Positions 16,832-25,924 of a DNA stretch of 64,000 nt are shown here, in pieces (the stretch's first letter is position 1; the number at the start of each line of letters is the position of its first letter). The notes below the pieces were generated by a model. It did not search any database. It was given only the letters and a program-made list of their open reading frames with translations, and was not told where the DNA came from. This DNA comes from Bacteroidales bacterium. GTDB lineage: Bacteria > Bacteroidota > Bacteroidia > Bacteroidales > VadinHA17. The stretch lies in NCBI GenBank assembly GCA_016709865.1, contig JADJLX010000005.1:806001-870000 (forward strand), in the 5' to 3' direction. The translations under genes and the position numbers were made by a program.

Positions 16832-17737
16832 TTAAACAAATTTTTCCAAAACAAGCAGTACTCCTAAAAATATCAGAAAGCTCACTGATGATAGCGCCAG
16901 GATAAACTGGGCGTTATGGCTCATTCTGAATCGGGCCATAAATGATTCAATAAGACCAACCATAACTGCAAACAATAACTGAATAAGAAGAAATACCGGA
17001 ACAGCCCATATTAAGCTTAGTCCACCGATAAAAAACCCGGCAATAATTGCTCCATACATAGCAAATTTCAGGTATCCGGCAGTGAGTATCAGACCAAGGT
17101 CAAATCCGCTGTTATCGAGTATCATAACCTCGTGTACCATTGTAAGTTCCAGATGTGTCCGTGGATCGTCGACAGGCATTCGGCTATTCTCAATCATTGC
17201 AATCATCAGAAGAACGAAAGCAGCCATTGCCCCAAGCATATATGTAATAGAAGTTCCAAGATGGAGAGTAGAAAAAATCTCATAGAATGATGTATTCCCC
17301 GTTAGCAGGGCAAAAGAACCTATAAGAATAAAAAAAGCAGGTTCGGCAAACATTGAATAGAGAGCCTCCCGGCTTGCCCCCATTCCCTCAAAACTGCTTC
17401 CGGTATCCATTGCGGAGATTATACTGAAGAATTTACCCAGAGCCAGAATATAGGCGAAGAAAATAAAATCTCCGTCAAAACTTACTATGCCTTTATACGG
17501 ACCAAAAGGTATTACGAGGCAGGCCATCAGAACAGAAGAAAAGTATATTACAGGTGCTATTTTGAAAATAACACTTGTTGTCTCACTGTAAACCGACCCT
17601 TTCCTGAATAACCTAATTACATCTTTTACAGGCTGCATTATGCCAGGGCCTTTTCGTCCCGAAGCAATGCTTTTAGTTCGTATTATAACGCCTGTGAAAA
17701 AGAGACTTACGAACAGTATAAGTAATATGCTTATCAT
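16832..17737 (-). CDS. HyfC/NuoH-like membrane anchor subunit
   Basis: 301 residues, about eight hydrophobic helices. It shows the NuoH/HyfC pattern: G-R-K-G-P-G-I-M-Q-P near residue 29 and the acidic loop E-N-S-R-M-P-V-D-D-P-R-T-H-L-E-L-T-M-V-H-E which faces the peripheral arm. This subunit links the hydrophilic module with the antiporter-like chain. The acidic and arginine residues of the loop appear intact although the redox ligands of the soluble subunits are missing, so the coupling site could still work. One base separates it from the upstream HyfB-like gene. Confidence 0.88.
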   Translation of the reverse strand: MISILLILFVSLFFTGVIIRTKSIASGRKGPGIMQPVKDVIRLFRKGSVYSETTSVIFKIAPVIYFSSVLMACLVIPFGPYKGIVSFDGDFIFFAYILALGKFFSIISAMDTGSSFEGMGASREALYSMFAEPAFFILIGSFALLTGNTSFYEIFSTLHLGTSITYMLGAMAAFVLLMIAMIENSRMPVDDPRTHLELTMVHEVMILDNSGFDLGLILTAGYLKFAMYGAIIAGFFIGGLSLIWAVPVFLLIQLLFAVMVGLIESFMARFRMSHNAQFILALSSVSFLIFLGVLLVLEKFV

Positions 17738-17738
17738 T

Positions 17739-19766
17739 TTATAAATTGTTTAAAAAATGAAGTATCGTCAAAATCTTTTCAAAAATCAGCGGAATGGTAA
17801 GTACCGCAGTTATAAATATTATTCCATACAGTATATATCTCTGAAGCTGGCCGTTCTGCAGAAAGAGAAAGAGATTGGTAATTTTCTCAATCAGCTTAAG
17901 CGGATAATCTATAAAGAAATGCTCGATTTTATCATATGAGTCGGTTTTAAAATGCTTTTCACCTGGGAACACCTCTGATATTTCGATCTCTTTCTTATCT
18001 ATTTCGAGTAAAGGCTTTGCAAGTTTCGAATAGCTTCTTACAAAAGAGGATGCAGTATACTGAATCTTACTTCCGGTATTGCTATAACCGCAGCCCCATG
18101 TTGGACCTGTTTCAATTACTTTTTTAGCGGAGAAGTATTTTCTGATCAGCAGAATAAGAATTATTAACAGGATAAATCCGAAAAAGATCCAGTTAACTGT
18201 TCGCAGTGAGTCTATTGCACCAACCTTAATAAGATTCAGATTAAATATGATATGATGTGTGAATAAATTAACAGGAGACTGAAGGATATTTATAAAGAAT
18301 GAAGGAAATAAACCAATAACTATCATCAGTGTCACTGTCAGGTACATAGGAAATAACTGCCAGAATCCTGTCTCATGGATCTCGGGAACAGAACTATCCC
18401 GCTGTGTTCCAAGAAATACAATACTGAACGCTTTTGTAAAGCACAACATTGCAAGCCCTCCGATAAAAACCAGTCCCCCGACTGAAAAAACTATTCCAAG
18501 CAGTGACAGAAGATTTGCGCTGTAAAGCCAATTATACAATCCGCCATAAATTATGAACTCGGAACTAAAGCCGTTCAACGGGGGCAATCCGCATATTGCA
18601 ATTGCAGCTATAAGAAACAATATTGATGTATGAGGCATCTTCTTAATTATACCTCCAAGCTTTTCAATATTCACAGTATGAGCTGCCTGTAAGACATTTC
18701 CTGCACTATAAAAGAGCAATGATTTGAACAGGGAATGATTAAGCGTGTGAAGCAGTGCTCCCGAAAAACCTAGTATTGCCATCCACTTATTTACCGAACC
18801 CAAACCAATGCATCCGACACCAATTCCAATACCTATTATTCCAATGTTTTCGATACTGTGATAAGCAAGAAGTTTCTTAAGGTCGTGCTGTATCGTTGCC
18901 AGCATTACACCATAGATCCCGGTAATAATCGAAATGAAGAGAATAAAATAACCTATTGTTGTATAATCAGTTTTAATAAGAAGTAACATTCTTAAAATCC
19001 CATAAATCCCGATCTTGATAACAACTCCTGACATGATACCTGATACATGTGAAGGTGCAGCAGGATGGGCATACGGAAGCCAGGTATGAAATGGAACAAA
19101 GCCAGCTTTTATTGCAAATCCAATGAAAAAGCAGAGAAAAAGTGCCGTTCCGGCGAGTGTTGACTGCTGATTTGTGAATGAGACAATAGCATCAAAACTG
19201 TAATTGTCTGTCTTAAAAGCTACATAAATAAATCCAAGCATTATGAATACAATACTGACATGTGATTGAACCAAAAAGTTGATACCAGCCTTAATAGTGT
19301 CAGGTTTATGATGGTCGAATATAACAAGTACGAACATTGAGATCGCCATTATCTCCCAGAGAAGCAAAAAAATGAAACCATTCTGAACAGAACAGATTCC
19401 AAGCAAGGTAAAATGAGCCAATACGAAAGCTATACAATGTAGTGTAATATCACTCTTCCTTTCACTATATCTTTTCATATAGTTAAAACCATAGATAGCA
19501 CCTGTAACTATCGTGAAATTGATCGTTAATATGAACCAGGCAGATAAGGCATCGATCTTTAAAAGTACCTTTCCGAAAAGATCTGTCCCTGAAAAATATA
19601 ATTCGTATGCCGGGCCGGTTAAGGCTCCAATTGCGATATATGAACTTATTGATGCTATTATTGCGATGGTGGATAATGCAATAATCCCCTTAACTTTTGA
19701 ATTAAAAAAGAGTATAGAAAATAGTGCTGCAAAAACAATAATAAGCAGAAAGTTAATCACTGCCAC
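17739..19766 (-). CDS. HyfB/NuoL-like antiporter-type subunit, paralogue 2
   Basis: 675 residues with about 16 hydrophobic helices and a soluble C-terminal part carrying the HyfB-type motif T-W-G-C-G-Y...K-I-Q-Y-T-A-S-S-F. The antiporter core has H-P-A-A-P-S-H-V-S-G-I-M-S-G and the conserved Lys residues (A-I-K-A-G-F-V-P-F-H-T-W). The start is GTG at 19766, overlapping the end of the preceding paralogue by 10 bases, so the two are translationally coupled. It is very similar to that gene throughout and reflects a tandem duplication. Confidence 0.88.
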   Translation of the reverse strand: MAVINFLLIIVFAALFSILFFNSKVKGIIALSTIAIIASISSYIAIGALTGPAYELYFSGTDLFGKVLLKIDALSAWFILTINFTIVTGAIYGFNYMKRYSERKSDITLHCIAFVLAHFTLLGICSVQNGFIFLLLWEIMAISMFVLVIFDHHKPDTIKAGINFLVQSHVSIVFIMLGFIYVAFKTDNYSFDAIVSFTNQQSTLAGTALFLCFFIGFAIKAGFVPFHTWLPYAHPAAPSHVSGIMSGVVIKIGIYGILRMLLLIKTDYTTIGYFILFISIITGIYGVMLATIQHDLKKLLAYHSIENIGIIGIGIGVGCIGLGSVNKWMAILGFSGALLHTLNHSLFKSLLFYSAGNVLQAAHTVNIEKLGGIIKKMPHTSILFLIAAIAICGLPPLNGFSSEFIIYGGLYNWLYSANLLSLLGIVFSVGGLVFIGGLAMLCFTKAFSIVFLGTQRDSSVPEIHETGFWQLFPMYLTVTLMIVIGLFPSFFINILQSPVNLFTHHIIFNLNLIKVGAIDSLRTVNWIFFGFILLIILILLIRKYFSAKKVIETGPTWGCGYSNTGSKIQYTASSFVRSYSKLAKPLLEIDKKEIEISEVFPGEKHFKTDSYDKIEHFFIDYPLKLIEKITNLFLFLQNGQLQRYILYGIIFITAVLTIPLIFEKILTILHFLNNL

Positions 19767-21781
19767 AGATTTAATATAGTTCCAATAAAAATCACCAGTA
19801 TAAATACAATACCATAAATAACATAAGCCTGAATCCTGCCATTCTGTATAAACTGAAACAGATTTATGAAGCGCGTCAAAAGCAGAACGACAGAATCTAT
19901 TATTTTGTTTTCAATGATATCGAGGTAGAATGAGCGGTATTTCCTCGGTTCGGGAAAGGTCTCTTCCCGTGTTATTTCAGTATAGCCTTTTTTCTCAATA
20001 ATCATAAAATTAAGAAGCTTACCGAATGATTTGGAAAAAGATTTACCGGTATACTGCATTTTAGGATCGGGAACGGGATAACCACAACCCCAGGTTGAAG
20101 AATATTCTTCTTTCCTGTCTCTGATTAAAGCTTTTCTCAGAATAAACACAAAAGCAATTATCAGTAAGAAAAGGAAGGAGGCGAGACTTATGTTCTTCAT
20201 AACCCCTGTATATGACGAAAGACTTGCAACATCGAACAGCGCATCGTGCAGAAGGCTTGTGTTTAGCATTGTACCAAGAAGATTAATAAAATAACCCGGA
20301 ACAAATGCAATTATAAGCATTACAGCTACAATTATGTATTGAGGCAACATCATAAGGAAAGAGACTTCCGTTGGTTCATGCTTTAGTTTCTGCCTGGGTG
20401 ATCCCAGGAATATTGTACCGTAGGTTTTTGTAAAGGTCAGGATAGATACACCACCAATAACACTCAGTCCTGCAAAAGTAAGTATCATAAGAGTGATCTG
20501 AGAGATACCTGCAGAATCAATTCCTTTGAGTATACCGCAATAGATCATAAACTCCGATATAAATCCATTCAAGGGAGGAATGCCCCCAATGGCAACAGAT
20601 CCTATCAGAAAGAAGGCAGCACTCTTAGGCATACTCTTAATCAATCCGCCAAGCTTATCCATGTCACGGGTATGAGTCTGTCTGTAAACAGATCCTGCAG
20701 AAAAGAAAAGAAGCGATTTAAAAAGCGAATGATTAAGAACATGAAGCAGGGCTCCTCCGAAACCCAGGAAGCTGAGCAGAGTCTGACCGGTGGATAAACC
20801 TATCATCCCCAGGCCGATACCAATGCCGATGATACCTATATTCTCAATTGTGCAGTATGCAAGCAGCTTCTTAAAATCTCTGTGGACAGCTGCATTGCCT
20901 ATACCATAAAGTCCTGTTATAAGAGATAACGTAAGTATTATTTCACCAATTATAAGAAAATCTGATTTCAGGTATGTTATCACTCTGAAAATCCCATAAA
21001 TACCCATTTTTACAATTACACCCGACATAACTCCTGAGATATGTGAAGGAGCTGCAGGATGAGCAAGAGGCAACCAGGTATGAAGGCCAAGAAAACCAGA
21101 TTTCAGTCCGAATCCTGCAAAGAAAACCAGGAAGAGCCAGATATTAATTTCAGTGCCAAAATATTCATTGATGCCTTTGAAATCAAATGTCCCGGTTTTA
21201 AAATAGACCCATATGAATGCTACTGTTAAGAAAATAACACTGATATGCATCTGTACCAGATAGTTGATACCGGCTTTAAGAACCTTTGGATTTGTATAGT
21301 CAAACAGGACAAGAAGAAGTGACGAGAGCGACATTACTTCCCAGGCGGCAATAAATGCGATACTGTGCTGAACCATGCACACAAGTACCATCGAAGACTG
21401 GAAAATAATATATAACATCCAGTGGAAGGATATTACTGACGGCTCTACAGGAGAAGATTTAAGATATCCTGCACCATATAGTACACCGGTAAAAGATGTG
21501 AGATTTACAATCAGGATAAACCATGAAGCCAATGCATCTACCCTCAGAGGAATATCACCGAAGAATGAACCGCCATTCAGTATGTACTCCACACCGCTTC
21601 CGTTAAATCCAAGAATTGCAATATACCCTGTCAGCAAGGACACCAGGGATACTGCTGTAATACTGATAATTGGTTTAATTCTTACAGGAACAAACGGTAT
21701 GGATATTATTCCTGTTAATAAGACTATTGCATATACTTTGAATAGAAGACCAATTAACTCACTGCCCTCATAAACCATCAT
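19757..21781 (-). CDS. HyfB/NuoL-like antiporter-type subunit, paralogue 1 (operon head)
   Basis: 674 residues, same architecture as its neighbour: about 16 transmembrane helices, H-P-A-A-P-S-H-I-S-G-V-M-S-G, G-L-K-S-G-F-L-G-L-H-T-W-L-P and the C-terminal T-W-G-C-G-Y...K-M-Q-Y-T-G-K-S-F. It opens the seven-gene operon. A near-consensus -7 box (TTACTTTG on the minus strand, one mismatch to TAnnTTTG) lies at about 21817-21824. Having two HyfB-type subunits plus one HyfF-type gives three antiporter modules, as in Hyf (HyfB, D, F) and complex I (L, M, N), but here HyfD is replaced by a HyfB copy. Confidence 0.88.
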   Translation of the reverse strand: MMVYEGSELIGLLFKVYAIVLLTGIISIPFVPVRIKPIISITAVSLVSLLTGYIAILGFNGSGVEYILNGGSFFGDIPLRVDALASWFILIVNLTSFTGVLYGAGYLKSSPVEPSVISFHWMLYIIFQSSMVLVCMVQHSIAFIAAWEVMSLSSLLLVLFDYTNPKVLKAGINYLVQMHISVIFLTVAFIWVYFKTGTFDFKGINEYFGTEINIWLFLVFFAGFGLKSGFLGLHTWLPLAHPAAPSHISGVMSGVIVKMGIYGIFRVITYLKSDFLIIGEIILTLSLITGLYGIGNAAVHRDFKKLLAYCTIENIGIIGIGIGLGMIGLSTGQTLLSFLGFGGALLHVLNHSLFKSLLFFSAGSVYRQTHTRDMDKLGGLIKSMPKSAAFFLIGSVAIGGIPPLNGFISEFMIYCGILKGIDSAGISQITLMILTFAGLSVIGGVSILTFTKTYGTIFLGSPRQKLKHEPTEVSFLMMLPQYIIVAVMLIIAFVPGYFINLLGTMLNTSLLHDALFDVASLSSYTGVMKNISLASFLFLLIIAFVFILRKALIRDRKEEYSSTWGCGYPVPDPKMQYTGKSFSKSFGKLLNFMIIEKKGYTEITREETFPEPRKYRSFYLDIIENKIIDSVVLLLTRFINLFQFIQNGRIQAYVIYGIVFILVIFIGTILNLWQ

Positions 21782-21835
21782 TCTTTAATTAGTTCAACCT
21801 GTTTCAGAACAGACTGCAAAGTAAATAAAAAATGT

Positions 21836-23326
21836 TTACTTCACATTAAGCTGCATCTCTTCCTTCGCTTCAACAACTTCAAGAACTTTTGTTGTCCCGC
21901 CGGTCTCAAGATTTATTCCGTGAGGTTTGTTTGTCTTCCAGGAACCGCCTGTGAAATCAGGTACATCGATTGACTGCGATCTGTTGGCAACAGACCATTC
22001 ACTCAAAGGTGCAACAGAGCTCCACAGTGCTCCGTCGTATACATCCTGATCAAGAGGTAATCCGTTTCTCAGACAATCTATTGTTCGCCAGTCCATGATA
22101 AAATCCATGCCACCATGACCACCTACTTTTTTGGCCAGGTCACCTACCCTTTTTACAATTTCAGGTGTGTATTTGTCCCATATTGCCTGCATATCTTCAT
22201 CTTTTGTCCATCTTTCGCCAAGTGCTATCATTTGTTTAGGATACTTTACAGCCATTCCCTGGGTACCTTTAACAAGGTGAATTCTTGAATAAGGCTGCTC
22301 AGATGACACGTCATGCTGTACCATTATAGTCTTGCCAAGAGTTGTCCTGATAAGGGTTGTATTCATATTTCCCCTGAATTTTGAGTCTTTCCATTCAGCA
22401 TAGAATGGGTCGTTGGCTGAAAGCAGTTTCTCATTCGGACCCATTGTAAAATCGTTTGTTGAAAATGATGAAAGATACTCCATCATATCCCCCCTGTTGA
22501 TGTTCAACACCTGGCAGATAGGCCCTAAACCATGTGTCGGATAAAGATTACCGTTACGTGTTGCGTTCTCCTTCAGCCTCCACATTCCTGTGTATGCTCC
22601 ATCTGTTTGTCTGTCATCTATCGGCTTCTTGAAATTATAACCCATAAGGTTGTGATTATAAGCACCTTCACCGTGAATAATATCACCAAACATACCATTC
22701 CGGGCCATGTTTAATGTTAGAAGTTCAAAGAAATCATAACAGCAGTTCTCAAGCATCATACAATGCTTTTTGGTCCTCTCTGAGGTTTCAACAAGCTGCC
22801 ATGCTTCATCTATAGTCCGGGCTATCGGAACCTCACAACAGGTATGCTTTCCGTTCTCCATGGCGGAAACAGCCATCGGAGTATGCCAGATCCATGGCGT
22901 ACAGATATATATCAGATCAAGATCAGGCAGTTCCACAAGTTTTTTCCAGGCATTATCATCACCGGAAAACTCAAGTGCCGCAGGCCTTCCAATACTTTTA
23001 AGATACTTCTGCGATCCGTCAACGGCAACTTTTCTGAGATCTGCAAGAGCTTTTATTTCAACACCTTCTATGAATGACAATCTTTCAACAGCACCTGAAC
23101 CTCTGTCGCCCAGACCAATAACTCCAACTCTTACAGTTGAGAGAGCGGGGGCAGCATAACCCGACATATTAAACTTCTGTGAATGAGATTTCTTTACTGA
23201 TTCAAGTATCACTGACAGGTTAGATACAGGCTCTTTTGGAGCGCAGCTGGTTATTAAACCTGAGGTCATTGCACCGGCTCCGGCGAATGTTGCTGTTTTT
23301 AAGAAATTACGGCGATTGGTTGTCAT
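21836..23326 (-). CDS. Gfo/Idh/MocA-fold enzyme, GH109-type glycosidase
   Basis: 496 residues with a Tat signal (N-R-R-N-F-L-K at 4-10, then a hydrophobic stretch and a cysteine near residue 28). A Rossmann domain starts near residue 66 (V-G-V-I-G-L-G-D-R-G-S-G). E-V-P-I near residue 165 is in the place of the E-K-P motif, and R-N-G-N-L-Y-P-T-H-G-L-G-P carries the histidine expected in GH109. GH109 enzymes cleave alpha-N-acetylgalactosamine by an NAD-dependent oxidation-elimination route. Length and segment order fit GH109 better than plain dehydrogenases. It is five bases downstream of the DUF6132 gene and probably co-transcribed. Confidence 0.78.
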   Translation of the reverse strand: MTTNRRNFLKTATFAGAGAMTSGLITSCAPKEPVSNLSVILESVKKSHSQKFNMSGYAAPALSTVRVGVIGLGDRGSGAVERLSFIEGVEIKALADLRKVAVDGSQKYLKSIGRPAALEFSGDDNAWKKLVELPDLDLIYICTPWIWHTPMAVSAMENGKHTCCEVPIARTIDEAWQLVETSERTKKHCMMLENCCYDFFELLTLNMARNGMFGDIIHGEGAYNHNLMGYNFKKPIDDRQTDGAYTGMWRLKENATRNGNLYPTHGLGPICQVLNINRGDMMEYLSSFSTNDFTMGPNEKLLSANDPFYAEWKDSKFRGNMNTTLIRTTLGKTIMVQHDVSSEQPYSRIHLVKGTQGMAVKYPKQMIALGERWTKDEDMQAIWDKYTPEIVKRVGDLAKKVGGHGGMDFIMDWRTIDCLRNGLPLDQDVYDGALWSSVAPLSEWSVANRSQSIDVPDFTGGSWKTNKPHGINLETGGTTKVLEVVEAKEEMQLNVK

Positions 23327-23331
23327 ATCAA

Positions 23332-23556
23332 TTAATTTTGTTGTTTTTTCTCCCTAAACTTAACTATAATATCTTTAATAATACTACCTGCAAGGTATCC
23401 AAAAGCAGTTCCCCAGATCGTACTCAGGTACCATTTTGATTTAATCGGGCATGTTCCTGACTCGCAACCAATGAACCTCCAGTAAAGAAATCCGCCAAGT
23501 GCCCCGACAAATGTGAAAATTATTAAGAAATAGTGTTTTTTGATAAAGTCTTTCAT
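23332..23556 (-). CDS. DUF6132 small membrane protein
   Basis: 74 residues with two hydrophobic helices (about 8-27 and 43-62). Between them is the conserved segment G-C-E-S-G-T-C-P-I, typical of the DUF6132 family found across Bacteroidota. The pair of cysteines may bind a metal or form a disulfide; function is unknown. The gene precedes the GH109-type gene by five bases. Confidence 0.72.
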   Translation of the reverse strand: MKDFIKKHYFLIIFTFVGALGGFLYWRFIGCESGTCPIKSKWYLSTIWGTAFGYLAGSIIKDIIVKFREKKQQN

Positions 23557-23592
23557 AATAAAAATATTTCAGGCGAAGATAGGAAAAATTGT

Positions 23593-23691
23593 CTTGCGGT
23601 CTTGCAGTCTTGTGGTCTTGCAGTCGTGCAGTCAGACCAGGATTTGATTTAGCCCTTGAGCCTTTAAGCCACTGCGCCTTTGAGCCCTAAA
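23593..23691. repeat. two octamer tandem arrays, units CTTGCAGT and GCCTTTGA
   Basis: Five 8-base units close to CTTGCAGT at 23593-23632, then five 8-base units close to GCCTTTGA at 23652-23691. The second array runs 28 bases into the 3' end of the glycosyltransferase gene and encodes its last residues. Period 8 differs from the 7-base period elsewhere in the window. Confidence 0.75.
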
Positions 23692-24818
23692 ATCTCCTTA
23701 TACAATTTTGTAACAATTTCGCTTTCAGTCTCCCAGTTAAGTTTCTGTGACGCGATTACAGCATTTTTTTGCAGAAGTGATAGTTTATCAGGATTGGACA
23801 GAAGTTCATTTAATGCTTCTGAGATTTTGTGAGAAGTAACTTCGGAAATTATTATGCCGCAATTATTCTCTGAGATTATTTTACTTACTTCCGGAAGGTC
23901 CCCGGCAATAACCGGAATGCCTGCAGAGAGGTAATCAAATAGTTTGTTTGGGAGACTGAATGCATAATTCAGATTATTGTTTTTATCAAGACTTAGTCCG
24001 GCATCAGCCGATTTAGTATACTTCATCAACTCTGTCCATGGCAGTTTGTCTATAAACCTGACTCTTTCTCCCAATTTTAGCTCCCGCACCTTCGATTTAA
24101 GAGTATCGAGGGCATCGCCTGATCCGATTATTAATAATGTAACATTTTGAGTAAGGGATATAGCATCAATTAGTTCATCCCCTCCTCTTGAAACATTTAT
24201 TCCTGTCCCCTGATAAACAAGCAAAAGATGATCAGTCGGTATACCAATTTCACTTCTTAAAATGGGCTTAATGCTGCTGGTATTATGTGAACAATTTCTC
24301 ACTGTCAGAGGTCTGATACCATATTCAATCTTATATGTATCTGCAATCGAATCACTTACAGTTATTACATACTTCAATTTAGGGAATATTGATTTTTCAA
24401 TGCTCTTCCAGATCCATCTTACAAAGGGTCTGTTCTGAAGCTCCGGCACGCCGGTGAAGTATTCGTGAGAATCATAAACAAGAGGTAACCCTTTTAGTTT
24501 CGAGATAATGTAATTCGGCAATAAAGTATCAAGATCGTTAGCTACCAGAATATCAAACTTATTAAATAACAGATAGATAAACAGCCTGATATTAAACCAT
24601 TTATAAAACAAAAATCCTCTCCTGAAAAGCATTCCGAATCGTTTTGTTCTGAAAGGAACAGAATCGGAATCGCAGCATATTCCCTTTTTTCGTCCAACAA
24701 TAGTTATGTCACAATTCAGACTACTTACTGTATTTGCCATTTTCAGAACACGCTGATCGAAGCAGATGCAGTTTGTAACAGAGAAAACTATCCGGCTATT
24801 CTTTGACGTCAGGTTCAT
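23664..24818 (-). CDS. glycosyltransferase family 4 (GT-B fold)
   Basis: 384 residues from the ATG at 24818 (M-N-L-T-S); an in-frame TTG start at 24833 would add five residues. The N-terminal half binds the acceptor (V-Y-D-S-H-E-Y-F-T-G-V-P-E-L). The C-terminal half has the nucleotide-sugar pattern L-L-V-Y-Q-G-T-G and S-L-P-N-K-L-F-D-Y-L-S-A-G-I-P-V-I-A, typical of group 1 glycosyltransferases. The usual E-x7-E motif is altered (D-K-N-N-N-L-N-Y-A). It could take part in surface polysaccharide or glycoconjugate synthesis, but no polysaccharide cluster surrounds it. The last residues are encoded by an octamer repeat array. Confidence 0.82.
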   Translation of the reverse strand: MNLTSKNSRIVFSVTNCICFDQRVLKMANTVSSLNCDITIVGRKKGICCDSDSVPFRTKRFGMLFRRGFLFYKWFNIRLFIYLLFNKFDILVANDLDTLLPNYIISKLKGLPLVYDSHEYFTGVPELQNRPFVRWIWKSIEKSIFPKLKYVITVSDSIADTYKIEYGIRPLTVRNCSHNTSSIKPILRSEIGIPTDHLLLVYQGTGINVSRGGDELIDAISLTQNVTLLIIGSGDALDTLKSKVRELKLGERVRFIDKLPWTELMKYTKSADAGLSLDKNNNLNYAFSLPNKLFDYLSAGIPVIAGDLPEVSKIISENNCGIIISEVTSHKISEALNELLSNPDKLSLLQKNAVIASQKLNWETESEIVTKLYKEILGLKGAVA

Positions 24819-24904
24819 TTTGTAAAAGTACAAATATCCATGAGAACGGTAGAAAAGGTGAAAGGGAGAATGGGAGAAAATATCTACTTTTACATAAAAA
24901 AGGA

Positions 24905-25924
24905 ATGCTTATCTGTAAGAATATTTCGCTGAAGAAGTATAATACCTTTGGTCTGGATTATAAAGCTGAATGCCTTATTCGTTTAAGCAGCATACGCAGT
25001 GCTGCATCACTCCTCCAAGAAGAAAATATACTGAAAAAGCCGTTACTGGTAATAGGAAGCGGTAGTAATTTACTTTTTACCGAGGATTTTAAAGGAACCT
25101 TGATCAGACCTGAATTCCGGGGAATAAAAGTTGAAAAGGAAGCCGGAGATAGCGTTCTGATCTCAGCAGGTGCAGGGGTTAAGTGGGACAAATTAGTAGA
25201 ATGGTCAGTTAGTCGCAGATATGGCGGACTTGAAAACCTGTCGCTGATTCCGGGAACAGCCGGAGCATCTGCCGTGCAAAATATAGGAGCGTATGGTGCA
25301 GAGGTCGGGAATGTAATTGAAAAAGTTAAGGCAATTTCAATTGAAGATGGCACCCTGACTGATTTCAGCAATTCTGACTGCAGCTTCGGTTACAGAAACA
25401 GTATCTTCAAAAGTGAGCTAAAAGGTAAATACCTGATTACCAAAGTGTATTATAGACTGACTATCAATCCATTACTAAAAGTTGATTACGGATCACTTTA
25501 TGATGAGATTAAAAAACTCGGAGAGCCCTCATTATTAAATGTAAGAGATGCTGTGATCAATATAAGAAGAAGCAAACTTCCTGATCCTGATCTCATCGGA
25601 AATGCAGGCAGCTTCTTCAAAAATGCCGTTGTCGAAGAGGCACTTGCAATGAACCTGTTACAAAAGTTTCCTGATATACCACATTATGATGACAGGCCAG
25701 GTTTCAAAAAACTCGCAGCCGGCTGGATGATTGAAAAATGTGGCTGGAAGGGAAAAAAGCTTGGTGATGCAGGCGTTCACGACAAACAGGCACTGGTTAT
25801 TGTAAATTACGGAAAAGCTACAGGAAAAGAAATCTATGATCTCTCTGAATTAATAAGGAAATCAGTAAATGATAAGTTCGGAGTAAACCTCGAGCGTGAG
25901 GTGGAAGTAATAGGCACTATTTGA
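24905..25924 (+). CDS. murB: UDP-N-acetylenolpyruvoylglucosamine reductase
   Basis: 339 residues; reduces UDP-GlcNAc-enolpyruvate to UDP-MurNAc in the second step of peptidoglycan synthesis, using FAD and NADPH in the cytoplasm. FAD-binding pattern V-I-G-S-G-S-N-L-L-F at 49-58 and L-I-P-G-T-A-G-A-S-A-V-Q-N-I-G-A-Y-G-A-E at 114-133. Catalytic serine in G-S236-F-F-K-N, and the C-terminal Glu in E-V-E-V-I-G. The Y-R-N-S-I-F loop marks a type I enzyme. The frame extends upstream to 24803 through purine-rich repetitive sequence; the ATG at 24905 is the family start. It overlaps convergent mltG by eight bases. Confidence 0.95.
   Translation: MLICKNISLKKYNTFGLDYKAECLIRLSSIRSAASLLQEENILKKPLLVIGSGSNLLFTEDFKGTLIRPEFRGIKVEKEAGDSVLISAGAGVKWDKLVEWSVSRRYGGLENLSLIPGTAGASAVQNIGAYGAEVGNVIEKVKAISIEDGTLTDFSNSDCSFGYRNSIFKSELKGKYLITKVYYRLTINPLLKVDYGSLYDEIKKLGEPSLLNVRDAVINIRRSKLPDPDLIGNAGSFFKNAVVEEALAMNLLQKFPDIPHYDDRPGFKKLAAGWMIEKCGWKGKKLGDAGVHDKQALVIVNYGKATGKEIYDLSELIRKSVNDKFGVNLEREVEVIGTI

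Noticed and set aside
22770..23159. 129-residue plus-strand open frame
   Set aside because: It lies wholly antisense to the GH109-type gene, whose frame has clear family motifs; it is a shadow.
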